Notes under the pieces: generated by a model
The model's input: only the letters and a program-made list of their open reading frames with translations
Told to the model about the DNA's origin: nothing
Database searches by the model: none
Program-made: the position numbers and the translations under genes
Shown: positions 1 through 8,338 of the stretch, one piece after another
Position numbering within the stretch: the first letter of the stretch is position 1
Layout: every line of letters starts with the position of its first letter
Source: Temnopleurus reevesii
Taxonomy: Eukaryota; Echinodermata; Echinoidea; Temnopleuroida; Temnopleuridae
Direction of reading: 5' to 3'
Assembly: GCA_036244855.1 (NCBI GenBank)
Contig: BQKZ01005026.1
Location: 1 to 13,783, forward strand
DNA: 13,783 bases

Positions 1-79
1 TAGTACATGTACATGTATCAACAAAATGGTAGATTGAAGCTGTGGTGAGAGTGATGGAAGGAGATGCCAATTATTCATA

Positions 80-320
80 TGACACCACAATCATGGCAGC
101 AACCTTCTCCACCACCATTACAACCAGCACCATCAACAACCCTACTACTACTACCATCACTGTTAAACTTCACCCTCACTCCTGGTAGTAACAAAACCAT
201 CACAGCCACCAACATCCTTGCCAACACCGGCCCCAATGCCAACATCAATACCATCATCATCCTCACCATCATCATCTTTCTCAATATCACCATCACTACC
301 CCCTCCAATGGTATATACAC
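80..320. repeat. Degenerate ACC/ATC triplet-rich tract
   Basis: This stretch is built of imperfect CCA, ACA and ATC triplets on the plus strand. Both strands have open frames only because of this low complexity, such as a Thr/Pro/Ile-rich frame on plus. No recognisable protein is present. Confidence 0.7.
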
Positions 321-479
321 CCTCTTGGAGATACACCAGCACAATACAGGCGCAATTCTGCATACTCTCAGCCATGACAATGGCCGTGAAGCTCAGACAA
401 AAGGGCCCTTCTGATTGGACGGTCCGAGAATACCTCATGGTCAAGACAAGGGTCGTCGTCTGGACGATTAGGACACCCA
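321..479 (-). pseudogene. Longer partial duplicate of the SLC35A3 coding exon (copy 1), reading frame open
   Basis: The minus strand encodes [19 protein letters not shown], then [16 protein letters not shown] and [13 protein letters not shown], the last three quarters of the SLC35A3 exon. The frame stays open, but the conserved [11 protein letters not shown] has become [11 protein letters not shown] and MKIC has become MQNC. The N-terminal part is replaced by an ATG/ATC triplet repeat that also encodes methionines in this frame, and no acceptor is visible. At the donor position GTAAGT has become GTGTAT, which is weaker. It could be an alternative exon, but the lost acceptor and altered conserved residues make a decaying duplicate more likely. 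Confidence 0.85.
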
Positions 480-690
480 TCATCATCATCATTATCATCA
501 ACATCATCATCATCACCATCATCATCATCATTACCATCATCATCATCATCATCATCACCAACACTATCATTTCTATCATCATTATCACCATCATTATCCT
601 CCTCCTCCTCCTCCTCTTCTTCCTCCTCCTCCTCCTCCTCCTCCTCCTCCTCATCATCATCATCATCATCAACATAATCACAATCAATGA
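476..690. repeat. ATC microsatellite with internal TCC tract
   Basis: Long runs of ATC (about 478-597 and 650-672) flank a run of TCC/TCT (about 598-650). In translation this gives poly-Ile, poly-Leu, poly-Met or poly-Arg, so long reading frames here are artefacts. It directly abuts the truncated 5' side of exon copy 1 and probably helped generate the duplications. Confidence 0.95.
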
Positions 691-836
691 ATTGACAGTG
701 AACTTTTATTCTTGTACGGCCCCTTACCGTCTCTTTCTACAATATGTGTACCTTTTGTATATTTCATATTTCATATATGGACTTGATCATTTTGTTTTCC
801 TACTATGATAGTATTTGCCATTGTAATACTGTATGT
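690..836. other. AT-rich spacer between triplet repeat and exon copy 2
   Basis: A short AT-rich interval (TATTTCATATTTCATATATGG and similar) with no gene, exon or inverted repeat that I can recognise. Confidence 0.5.
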
Positions 837-931
837 AGCCATGACAATGGCCGTGAAGCTCAGACAAAAGGGCCCTTCTGATTGGACGGTCCGAGAATAC
901 CTCATGGTCAAGACAAGGGTCGTCGTCTGGA
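837..931 (-). pseudogene. Partial duplicate of the SLC35A3 coding exon (copy 2)
   Basis: Minus-strand translation gives [16 protein letters not shown] followed by [15 protein letters not shown], the middle of the SLC35A3 exon. Both exon ends are missing, so there is no acceptor, start codon or donor. At its 5' edge (minus sense) it runs into a perfect palindrome at 920-939 and then a TCC/ATC triplet repeat. At its other edge it stops abruptly after Val-Met-Ala. By hand comparison it is identical over 95 bases to the copy at 370-464 and differs from the intact exon at about 16 of those positions. It is most likely a non-functional intronic fragment. Confidence 0.85.
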
Positions 932-939
932 GACGACGA

Positions 940-998
940 ATCCTCCTCCTCCTCCTTCTCCTCCACCTCATCATCATCATCATAATCATCACCATCAT
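940..998. repeat. TCC/ATC triplet repeat in the first SLC35A3 intron
   Basis: CTCCTCCTCC followed by TCATCATCATCATAATC lies between the intact exon's donor and exon copy 2. It is the same repeat type that borders copy 1, consistent with the three blocks arising by duplication through triplet repeats. Confidence 0.9.
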
Positions 999-1004
999 AC
1001 TTAC

Positions 1005-1200
1005 CCTCTTGTAGATACACCAACACAATACAGGCACATATCTTCATACTCTCGGCCATGACGACGGCCGTTGAGCTCAGATAGCGCGGCCCTTCCGACT
1101 GGACGGTCCTAGAATACCTCATAGTCAAGACGAGGGTTGTCGTCTGGACGATGAGGACGCCCAGAGACAGGTATTTGAGGTTGTACACCACAGGGTTCAT
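1005..1200 (-). CDS. SLC35A3: SLC35A3-like UDP-N-acetylglucosamine transporter, first coding exon (partial gene)
   Basis: The exon encodes 65 residues plus one base, starting [14 protein letters not shown] and continuing through [29 protein letters not shown] and [11 protein letters not shown]. This matches the N-terminus of SLC35A3 closely ([24 protein letters not shown]) and is nearer to it than to the SLC35A1 or SLC35A2 paralogues. SLC35A3 is a multipass Golgi antiporter that brings UDP-GlcNAc into the lumen in exchange for UMP, for N-glycan branching and keratan sulphate synthesis. The exon would hold the cytosolic tail and the first one to two membrane helices. The ATG directly follows a pyrimidine-rich acceptor (TTTTTTCTTGTTACAG), so a non-coding 5' exon should lie upstream at higher coordinates, as in vertebrates. 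The donor is AGG|GTAAGT, leaving phase 1. Later exons lie beyond the left edge. Two degraded copies of this exon follow it in the intron. Confidence 0.92.
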
Positions 1201-1224
1201 CTGTAACAAGAAAAAATGAAAATG
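1201..1224 (-). other. SLC35A3: 3' splice acceptor of the SLC35A3 coding exon
   Basis: Read on the minus strand, a T-rich tract (CATTTTTTCTTGTTACAG) ends in CAG immediately before the ATG. The short distance between AG and ATG supports an untranslated first exon upstream. The position of that exon is not visible. Confidence 0.8.
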
Positions 1225-1919
1225 TCAAATTTCGGTCAGGATAACAAAATGTTTGCTTGCCTAAGAATGCCATTTTTTAAATAGTATCTGTGGGTCCTTT
1301 AAAATGTTGTCATAAAATATCATAGAATTCAGTAGTCAATAGATCAGGGGGGCAAATTGTTTGGATGCCCTCAACTGACCGTCCCTCTGAAAATGGTTGG
1401 TACCAAAAAAAAGTCATAATTCATGCAATTTATGAGGAAAATAATACTAAGAAGGGGAATAAAAAGTCAAATACAGTCAACAGTTATAACCAGGCCCTTG
1501 GGACAAGAGAAATTATCTCTTTATATCCAAACTTATGTCAGGGCCAAAATACAATGAAATACATAGAGATGGGACAAGGAAAACTACCTTGTTATACCAA
1601 CTTCTTGCTATATCAGTGCTCTATAACAAAGTCAGGCTGTAGCATATTTCAGGTTTTGTTTCACATATTGGTCAATAATTTTACAGTGATTTTTTAATTT
1701 CAGAGAACATGTTGGAAAAAGTTCAGGTTGGGTCATTTTCAGAGAAGCGCAACCAAACAATTTTTGTTTGCCTTACCTATGGACACTGATGCCAAACACT
1801 AAAGTGAGTTTACATTCCCCCAAATTATAAAGAATGAAAAATTAGAAGCTGATTCTATAAAGAAGAGCATCAGTGCTACTTCAAACAAATAAAAACATAC
1901 TGTACACACAAATAAACTA
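1225..1919. other. AT-rich non-coding stretch upstream of the SLC35A3 coding exon
   Basis: This should be the intron upstream of the SLC35A3 coding exon. A 110-codon plus-strand frame at 1365-1697 starts ATGCCCTCAACTGACC, but its composition follows the AT-rich background, it has no recognised domain, and I treat it as chance. The motif AAATTGTTTGGATGCCC near 1355 recurs near 2191 and 2997, so part of this stretch belongs to the same dispersed or duplicated family as the blocks at 1920 and 2689. Confidence 0.5.
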
Positions 1920-2135
1920 CCTACCATAATGACGCAAGTATGTATTCAACTTCTCACATTCAAATGCTGAATACAACTCCAATAAAATTTCTGTATTAAA
2001 AAATGCGCACCACCACCCGCACGTACAGCACCATCCTTAATAGCACCCCACTGTCCCTGCACAATGGCAATGAGCTGAGAAAAAAATTCCCCTTTTAAAG
2101 GTTCAGTGATTCATATTGGGGAAAGAAAATCGGAC
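1920..2135. repeat. Duplicated block, copy A
   Basis: It shares CCTACCATAATGACG at one end and a strongly conserved core (2029-2118; TAGCACCCCACTGTC, GCACAATGGCAATGAGCTGAG) with the block at 2689-2929, in the same orientation. On the minus strand the core contains a T7-CTCAG acceptor-like tract and an open frame of about 50 codons reading EPLKGEFFSQLIAIVQGQWG and on to a stop. The frame is broken in copy B. I do not recognise the peptide. It may be a repeat-borne remnant or a lost exon. Confidence 0.7.
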
Positions 2136-2248
2136 TTAAAATAGCTATTGTCCTACGATGTTCAGAGATCATACCTCTTGTCATTATGCCCAAAAAAATT
2201 GTTTGGACGCCCAAGAACACCCCCCCCCCTCTGAAATTGACCTGACCT

Positions 2249-2407
2249 GGGGGGTGTTTCCTCAAGATTTGTCACAGAGACAATTAGTCAGCGCTGACAA
2301 ATTCCTTGATTGTGATTGGATGAAAAGCATTATTGCTGACAGTTGCTATGGGAACTGTCGGAAAATGACTCCTTCTCGCTGCGACAAATCTTGATGAAAC
2401 ACCCCCC
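2249..2407. mobile_element. 159-bp MITE-like element with 25-bp terminal inverted repeats
   Basis: The left end GGGGGGTGTTTCCTCAAG (to TTTGTC) matches the reverse complement of the right end (GACAAATCTTGATGAAACACCCCCC) at 24 of 25 positions by eye. Between them is only about 110 bp, too short for a transposase. A perfect 12-bp palindrome, GTCAGCGCTGAC, sits at 2287-2298. C-rich and G-rich runs flank it (2220-2230 and 2420-2428), so target-site duplications cannot be read with confidence and the superfamily is not assigned. Confidence 0.82.
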
Positions 2408-2688
2408 TGAACCTTTTAGGGGGGGGGTCACTTAAATTAAATATTGTCACGCATTAACATTTAAATTTGTTATTAAAAAAATTCTAAATTTAAGCTGCCT
2501 GACCTTTGTTCTTACATTCAGATTTATCAAAAATCAACAAAGAATGCAAAAAAAAAGAAGAAGTTAAATACAGGTACTATCAAGATATCTATGAACATTG
2601 AATAAAGTGTTCCCGTTGCTTTATTACTGCACAGTGTGCTGTAGGTAAATTAAATAATACCACAAGCATATTACAAAGCAAGAAATCA

Positions 2689-2929
2689 CCTACCATAATG
2701 ACGCCAGTACGTAATCAACTTGTCAAATTAAAATGCTGACGTTACTCCAATGAAATTTGTGTATCACAACATAAATAATTTAGGCTCAATACAAAATGTG
2801 CACAGCCGACCGCACGTATAACACCATCCTTTAATAGCACCCCACTGTCTCTGCACAATGGCAATGAGCTGAGAAAAAAATTCCCCATTTAAAGGTTCAG
2901 TGATTCATATTGTGAAAAGAAAATCAGAC
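2689..2929. repeat. Duplicated block, copy B
   Basis: This is the second copy of the block at 1920-2135, about 770 bp away in direct orientation. The core at 2820-2908 is nearly identical; the left part is more diverged and about 25 bp longer. An extra A in the minus-strand frame (ATTAAAGGATGG against ATTAAGGATGG) shifts the reading frame that is open in copy A. Similarity resumes patchily up to AAATTGTTTGGATGCC near 3011. Confidence 0.7.
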
Positions 2930-3605
2930 TATATTGTCCTTTTAGATATTCTGGAATGATAATGCAGCCCCTATCATTAATCATCATTAGAGGAAAAAAT
3001 TGTTTGGATGCCAAAAGGCCACCGCACACTACATGTACATGACTTTTACTTGTACAACCTTAAAGATATATTCTGGTATTTGTTAAAAAAATAAAATAAA
3101 TGTTCACAGAATCGCACAAAATGTGAGAAGAATGTTCAGAACTATGAATAAATAATATGTGCCAAAGAGTTTTGCAAGAAAATGTATAATGGCAGAGAAA
3201 TGTGCAAATAAAGGGTCAAAATTGGGCCATGTCGGGCCGACAGATTTTATACCAGTCCCACGCGCTGCTTCCTGTGTTTGCTGCAGTGGACAGAGCACGC
3301 AGAGAATGACATAATTTTGCTTTTAACCGGTTTGAGGTTATCATATTAGTTTTCCCTTGTCTACACAAGTCACGTTGTGCTTTGTTTGTAACATAAGATT
3401 ATTTTAATCATTCATTTTTCCAAATTGAAGTTCTTTGCAAGTACTCGATATTCGCTTTAAGACCAATTATGCAAAATACTGAAAAAGACGACAATATGTC
3501 GCCTCACGGCAAGGTACTTCATACTTGAAACATGTAATAAATCAACGGACGTATAGCCCCTTTGCAGGGACAATTCCAAGCATTCAAAATAGTTCATCTA
3601 AAGCA
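2930..3605. other. AT-rich non-coding stretch with a minus-strand TATA-like motif
   Basis: No gene was recognised. A 64-codon minus-strand frame at 3104-3298 has no known domain. The 3230-3300 part is locally GC-richer and contains GGTATAAAATC on the minus strand around 3246-3256, which could be a TATA box for a leftward transcript, conceivably an SLC35A3 5' exon. That link is speculative. Confidence 0.35.
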
Positions 3606-3612
3606 CTACTGT

Positions 3613-3822
3613 ATATGTGAGCTAAAATTTTCACTGGGGTTTTATTTTTGCTAATTTCAAAACCATTCGCTAAAATTTCCATTTAATTTAATGTCCATAG
3701 AATTATGTAGAATAATCTTTCAAAATGTGAAGATAACCTGCTAATATGAAAATATATCTGAGAAATTCAGTTAATTCGCTACAATTTATGTATGCCAAAA
3801 TATTGGCTTTTACAGTATATCT
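3613..3822. mobile_element. Possible TACTGTA-ended MITE
   Basis: TACTGTATATG at the left is mirrored by TTTTACAGTA at the right. The left internal part (GCTAAAATTTTCACTGG, TTTGCTAATTTC, TTCGCTAAAATTTCC) resembles a CpG-decayed version of GCGAAAATTT-type repeats common in marine invertebrates. The inverted match is convincing for only 7-8 bases, so boundaries and nature are tentative. Confidence 0.35.
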
Positions 3823-4114
3823 AATTCTGTGATACCTACGGCGATCAAACATGCAAGTATACATTATCCTGAGAGTAATGAACTGCTGAATAATAAGTTG
3901 TGCCTGAACAAAAATTAATAACATTAAAGATGATGCTCATAATGGAGAAAATGCCTACAGCCACACATTCCAAATTCTATCTGTGAGCATATCATAGGGG
4001 AAATATCCCATATTTACGCAAAAAATGCTTAATTTACACCATAATACAATATAAGAAAATAGCTATTAGCAAACAATCCACCTATTATCATCCCAGGAAT
4101 CCTGCTCAGAACTT
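3823..4114. other. Non-coding AT-rich stretch
   Basis: I see no gene, long repeat or regulatory pattern that I can support. Confidence 0.4.
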
Positions 4115-4259
4115 AATCACCTCACCTGGGTTGGGTGCAGCATCATTAGCAACAGAAATCAAGGAGATGGCCCAACATAATCTTTTAACCCACAGTAGCA
4201 TTTCAACAGAATCTTTCCAGGCCTGTGCTGAATCACCTGACCTGGGTCGAGTGCAGCAT
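4115..4259. repeat. Pair of 29-bp direct repeats (AATCACCTSACCTGGG family)
   Basis: AATCACCTCACCTGGGTTGG...GTGCAGCAT at 4115-4143 recurs as AATCACCTGACCTGGGTCGA...GTGCAGCAT at 4231-4259, 116 bp apart, with about three differences. The motif is reminiscent of a dispersed sea urchin repeat; this is from memory and supports the organism guess only weakly. Confidence 0.6.
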
Positions 4260-4480
4260 TACTGTATATTAAACTGATTTTTTTTTTAAGTTTGCGGTCT
4301 TGGCCTCACAAAATGTTCCACTCTTTATGATGCTCATTCATGTAAAGAAATACTTCAAGGTTAGCAAACATTTGACCCAGCAAAGCATTGTTTGGCAAAG
4401 TTAATTTCCCAAGCTCCATTGTCAAAGTAGACGGTAAGTATAAAGTGTGATTACATGTACGATGTTGGTGTTAAAAAAAA

Positions 4481-5013
4481 GCGTCTACCCAAAAATATTG
4501 ATTTTTTTTTTTAACAGGAGCAGAAAAATTTGGTGGGCAAAACAAAAAAGTTTGAAGAAAATCTGACAGGTGATGAATTAGAAGTTATGAAATTGTAAAG
4601 ATTTGACAAAATGAGCAAATCAATGAAAATTATAAGACATGTTGCCAATTTTATGACATCGTGAATCCACTACTAACCTCAATTTTCTTTATATTTATGG
4701 TGCAAAATTCATCATTTTTACAGAAAACTTCAAAGCTTGTATAGGGAATCTCTAAATTATGAAGATATCCTTTAATCAAAATTTTGATTAAATCATATTT
4801 TGGCAGAAAAAAGTAAAATTTTATAACATTGATATAAATACAAAAAAAATGGTCAGTTCTACACCTATTAAAGACGTCATCAGAGGCCAATTTGTCTATA
4901 TATTTTTAACATTCATAACTCTATTATTAGTTGTCCAATTTTTCTCAAACCTTTTTGTTCCGATCATATGATTTTCTACTCCTGTTGTAAAGATATAACT
5001 TTTGGGTAGACTC
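4481..5013. mobile_element. Foldback (long-inverted-repeat) MITE, about 530 bp
   Basis: The left arm begins GCGTCTACCCAAAAAT and contains AACAGGAGCAGAAAA, AACAAAAAAGTTTGA and GAAGTTATGAA. The reverse complement of the right arm begins GAGTCTACCCAAAAGT and contains AACAGGAGTAGAAAA, AACAAAAAGGTTTGA and AGAGTTATGAA in the same order. The arms are each about 130 bp and moderately diverged. The middle (about 4660-4860) has no transposase; it includes a 22-bp AT-rich palindrome at 4771-4792 (core AATCAAAATTTTGATT). A minus-strand frame at 4651-4890 is judged chance. No clear target-site duplication was found. Confidence 0.75.
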
Positions 5014-5227
5014 TTCTTTTAGATTTGCCCTTGAAGGAAGACAGTGATGTTAAAATTTTAAGAGTCTGTGGAAGGGCATGCCACAGAGTTTGTCGAGTGA
5101 GCAATTGCTCGCTTCCCCAGATCTCTTCGAAATTGGAACTTGCAAATGATAACTAGCAGAAGATCTTAAATCTTCACATATGTTGGTATGCATGGATTAA
5201 ATAATTGCTATCACAATAATCCAACAA
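5014..5227. other. Short spacer between foldback element and tandem repeat
   Basis: No recognisable feature. CTTGAAGGAAGACAGTGATG follows the foldback directly. Confidence 0.4.
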
Positions 5228-5510
5228 TTTCTTTTCATCCTGGAAAATTGCAAAAACTATTGCCGGTTTCAAAACCATATATATAATATTAAACCACATA
5301 AAGCAGCTAAGAGCTGCAAAGAAGGAAAAGGCAAAAAAAAATCATCCTGGGCAATAGCAAAAATCTAAGAATTGCAAGGGAAGAGAAAAGCAAATTTCTT
5401 TTCATCCTCAGCAGCAGTGAAAACTATTGCCAATCTCAACCTATGGCAATCAGGATAATAACAACATAAAGCAGATTAGAGCTGCAAAAGAAAAAAAAAA
5501 GCAAATTATG
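5228..5510. repeat. Two-copy tandem repeat, period about 167 bp
   Basis: ATTTCTTTTCATCCTGG...ACTATTGCC at 5228 recurs at about 5395, and ATAAAGCAGCTAAGAGCTGC near 5298 recurs as ATAAAGCAGATTAGAGCTGC near 5465. The spacing of both pairs is about 167 bp. The second copy is incomplete and the sequence is A-rich with no open frame of note. Confidence 0.7.
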
Positions 5511-5921
5511 AAATTAAAAAAAGCACCCTTCCACATGAATCAATGCACAAAATTAAAGCTCGGTTGCAAAGACCAGCAAATTGCAAAATAAAATGAAACT
5601 TACTGAATTACTCATTGTGCTTTTATACTACTATTTTCCTATCAATTTCTCACGTTTTCAGCTACTTGTAGTTTATCAGCCCATCTGCAATGTCACTAAA
5701 TATTGAAATTCAAGTAAAAATGCATTCATGTGAACCAAATACAAAACACCTGTATAGGGCTAGAATGTATTATTCAAAAATAGGCTGCACACACAATGTA
5801 ATTGCACCCACAAATGTAAACAGAGCAGTGGACATGTACAAGGTCATTCCCATCATGTAATTGCAAATGTTGGAAGTGATGACAATAGGACAAGAGAAAA
5901 TCCAGGATATTGATGAGAAAA
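5511..5921. other. Non-coding stretch ending in a hydrophobic minus-strand frame
   Basis: Mostly AT-rich and featureless. From 5952 down to 5770 the minus strand has a 60-codon frame with hydrophobic runs (SPLIFSSISWIFSCPIVIT, MSTALFTFVGAITLCV). It begins inside the terminal repeat of the neighbouring foldback element and has no splice support, so it is more likely part of a repeat than a membrane protein gene. Confidence 0.3.
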
Positions 5922-5925
5922 TTAA

Positions 5926-6491
5926 AGGGGAACTCAACCAATGAACTATCATGCTCTTATTGAATGAAGAAAAATCAGATTGGTATGCTGTGAAAATTTG
6001 AGCAAAATCGGATGATCTGATGTGAAAAGTTATGAATTTTCAATCACGATCCCTGCCCCTGATGAGGATCCATGCGGTAGGCAACTTTGCAGAATCTGTG
6101 ACATACTACATACTATGTAGCAGACAGCTCTCCATTCACAGAAAAATTTTCTTAAATGGATTAATGTCAAATCTAGAATATACATGTAGGTTAAACATGA
6201 TTCTTTGTGAAATACATGCAAAAAAAAACAAGAGCATTGGTATACTCAAGCAAAAGAACAACAACATTTGGGATACAGAATGAATGAGAACTGGTCCCAC
6301 ATGACATCACAGATTCTGTCAATGTTGCCAATTGAACGGATCCCCAATCATCAGCAGAGATTGTGATATCCATGGGAATTTGAAAACCCATGACTTTTGA
6401 AGATTGTCCAATTTGGCTCCAATTTTGACAGTTTACTTGTTGATTTTGTTTCACTTAATGAGAGCATGATAATTCCAGGGGTGGGTTCCCC
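5926..6491. mobile_element. TTAA-flanked foldback MITE, T2/Kolobok-like ends, about 566 bp
   Basis: The element starts TTAA|AGGGGAACTCAACC and ends GGGTTCCCC|TTAA, with TTAA at 5922-5925 and 6492-6495. The arms match through TATCATGCTCTTATTGAATGA (left) against TATCATGCTCTCATTAAGTGA (right, reverse complement). They match again deeper: GGCAACTTTGCAGAATCTGTGA against GGCAACATTGACAGAATCTGTGA. Arms are about 185 bp each. TTAA target sites with AGGG-type ends are typical of T2-type elements now placed in the Kolobok superfamily; PiggyBac also uses TTAA but normally starts CCC. There is no transposase gene, so it is non-autonomous. Small frames on both strands are consequences of the inverted repeat. 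Confidence 0.8.
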
Positions 6492-6495
6492 TTAA

Positions 6496-8338
6496 TGATA
6501 CTCAACGGAAACATACAGAGTGATATCAATAAAGGCGTGAGCATGTGGTTGTTCTATCCCCACTCAAAGTTTGCGCAGTTGTAAAGTGATGAAGCTATAT
6601 TGTGAACCGGGCACTACAAACCCACTTGCCCGAATGCCCGGGCCAAGCAAATGAAATTGTCACTTGCCGATTGGGGAAGTAATGGTTTTCCGAGAAGTAT
6701 ACAAATGACTGTCAAATTCTTTGTGAGTAGGCCCTGTCTAGTTGCAAGATCTATCATTTGACCAACTACAATGACCTCAACCCAATTGGATGTTCTGTAT
6801 GTGTGTGCAAAGCTCTGTTTTTTATTAGGGGCCAGTCTGGTAAAATACAGTGAAATGAACTTCAATAATGATTTCTAAATATATCTTTATTTGAATAAGT
6901 AAACCCAAACAAACCATACATTTTGGAAAGCTGAGACAATGGAGAATCTAAATCCGCTTAAAAAATTATTTATCTCATTAAATATGCAAATTATATGCAA
7001 ATTTGTCAAGGACATCAAAATTAACAAAATATTAAAGTACTCATTGTTTGTACTACTACTCAAATCATACTTGAGATATCAAAGCTCTTGTGTGTGATTT
7101 TGAGCTCTTGTGTGAGTATATGGTAAGCAAAGCAATCCCATGACACCACTAGAATAATTTTCATCGTTTACATATAATTAACATATTTCAAAGAAAAAAA
7201 AGAAATTTGAATGAGATTTGCCAATAACTTTGCTTGTGAGGTAGGTACAGGTATGCAGAAAAACCATCATAGGATTGTTTGTTGTGTAAAAACAAATATT
7301 CCTGCCAATATTTATGTAATTCTGATGAACATTTTTTAAGTTATAGCAATTTTTGTCTAAACTGTTTAATTCCGAGATAACAAGCATTTTATAAAGGATA
7401 TAATAAGAATTTGCATAAAAGTTGTGATTATTCATCATTTGTTGGCTTTAAATTGCTTTTAACAAATACTCTGACCCCACTTGGCCAAGAGATGGCAGCA
7501 AACACATCAATTCCCTGTCAGTGACATTTAGAGGTCCACTGCAACCCTAAGAAATGCTCAATTTTTCTTTGATTTAGGAGCAAAATTATTCACTTCCGGT
7601 TTGATAATGGGCTTACCTGATATTTTATTTGCCCTACGATACAACTAAATAATGAAAATTTCATGGAAATAACAATTTAATGTTGAAAGGCACATATCAA
7701 ATTATCACTATAAAAGAAATTTAATTTTTTTTTTTTTTTTACCAGACATGGCCTCCTTAATTATATAGAAATTGGTGTTCAGGCAAGCGATTTGAAAAAC
7801 CACTTGTGTGACGTGAAAAATTCTTGTAGCACCCTGTTCAATATAGATATTTCTTTAATGTACTGGAGATCTCCTCTTTCTGTTGATTTATATGTTCATT
7901 CCATTTCTATTTTGTGTTGGTTAAACCTTAAACGCATTATTTAACAATGCTAAATCATCATAACAGTGGTTTAAATGTTTGTGACTCTTTTGGTATCTGT
8001 CAAACTAAGAATATCTAAAACTATGACAGAATAGTACTTATATAAGTTACTATCCAAAAGGCTAAAAATAGATCAGTGCTAATGTTTATTATTTCTGATC
8101 TTTCTAAGGTTTGAAATAAAAATGAAAAATGAAAAAAGAGTTATCAAAATTAAAATGCAGATATGTGATAAACTGGATTAATCCACTCGATTCATTGTCG
8201 GATTCAAATAGTGAATTTGAATATGCAAAGATTTCACAGGAGTAGGTGACTTTCTATTAACATGCAGCATGACTTACAAATATTGACAAGCAGACTCCAT
8301 TCATGGCTAGTCTATAAACCATACCCATTACAAGCAGC
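6496..8338. other. 1.8-kb AT-rich non-coding stretch
   Basis: No gene was recognised. Visible items are a GCCCGGGC palindrome near 6637, two octamer motifs ATGCAAAT at 6984-6991 and 6995-7002, a short direct repeat AGCTCTTGTGTG at 7083 and 7104, an ETS-like CTTCCGG near 7595, and a 16-base T run at 7725-7740 that could be the reversed poly-A tail of an old retroposon. On the minus strand ATATCAG|GTAAGC near 7620 has a good donor consensus but no recognisable exon beside it. Minus frames at 6614-6865 and 7178-7438 look like chance. Confidence 0.4.

Noticed and set aside
479..690. CRISPR-like array in the repeated region
   Set aside because: It is a trinucleotide microsatellite with no unique spacers, in an animal genome.
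163..808. Long overlapping frames rich in Met, Arg, Ile or Leu on both strands
   Set aside because: They are translations of ATC and TCC triplet repeats. Only the exon-derived part carries real protein similarity.
1365..1697. 110-codon plus-strand frame as a gene
   Set aside because: AT-driven composition, no domain, no splice or promoter context; it lies in the presumed SLC35A3 intron on the opposite strand.
2028..2074. Globin-like reading of the minus-strand peptide (VQGQWGAIKDG)
   Set aside because: A tryptophan-glycine pattern vaguely like a globin A helix is not enough. The frame ends soon after and is broken in the duplicate.
2158..2394. 78-codon plus-strand frame
   Set aside because: It spans the inverted-repeat element at 2249-2407 and reads its ends, so it is not an independent gene.
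5926..6491. PiggyBac assignment for the TTAA-flanked elements
   Set aside because: PiggyBac ends normally begin CCC after the TTAA; these begin AGGG, which fits T2/Kolobok-type elements better.
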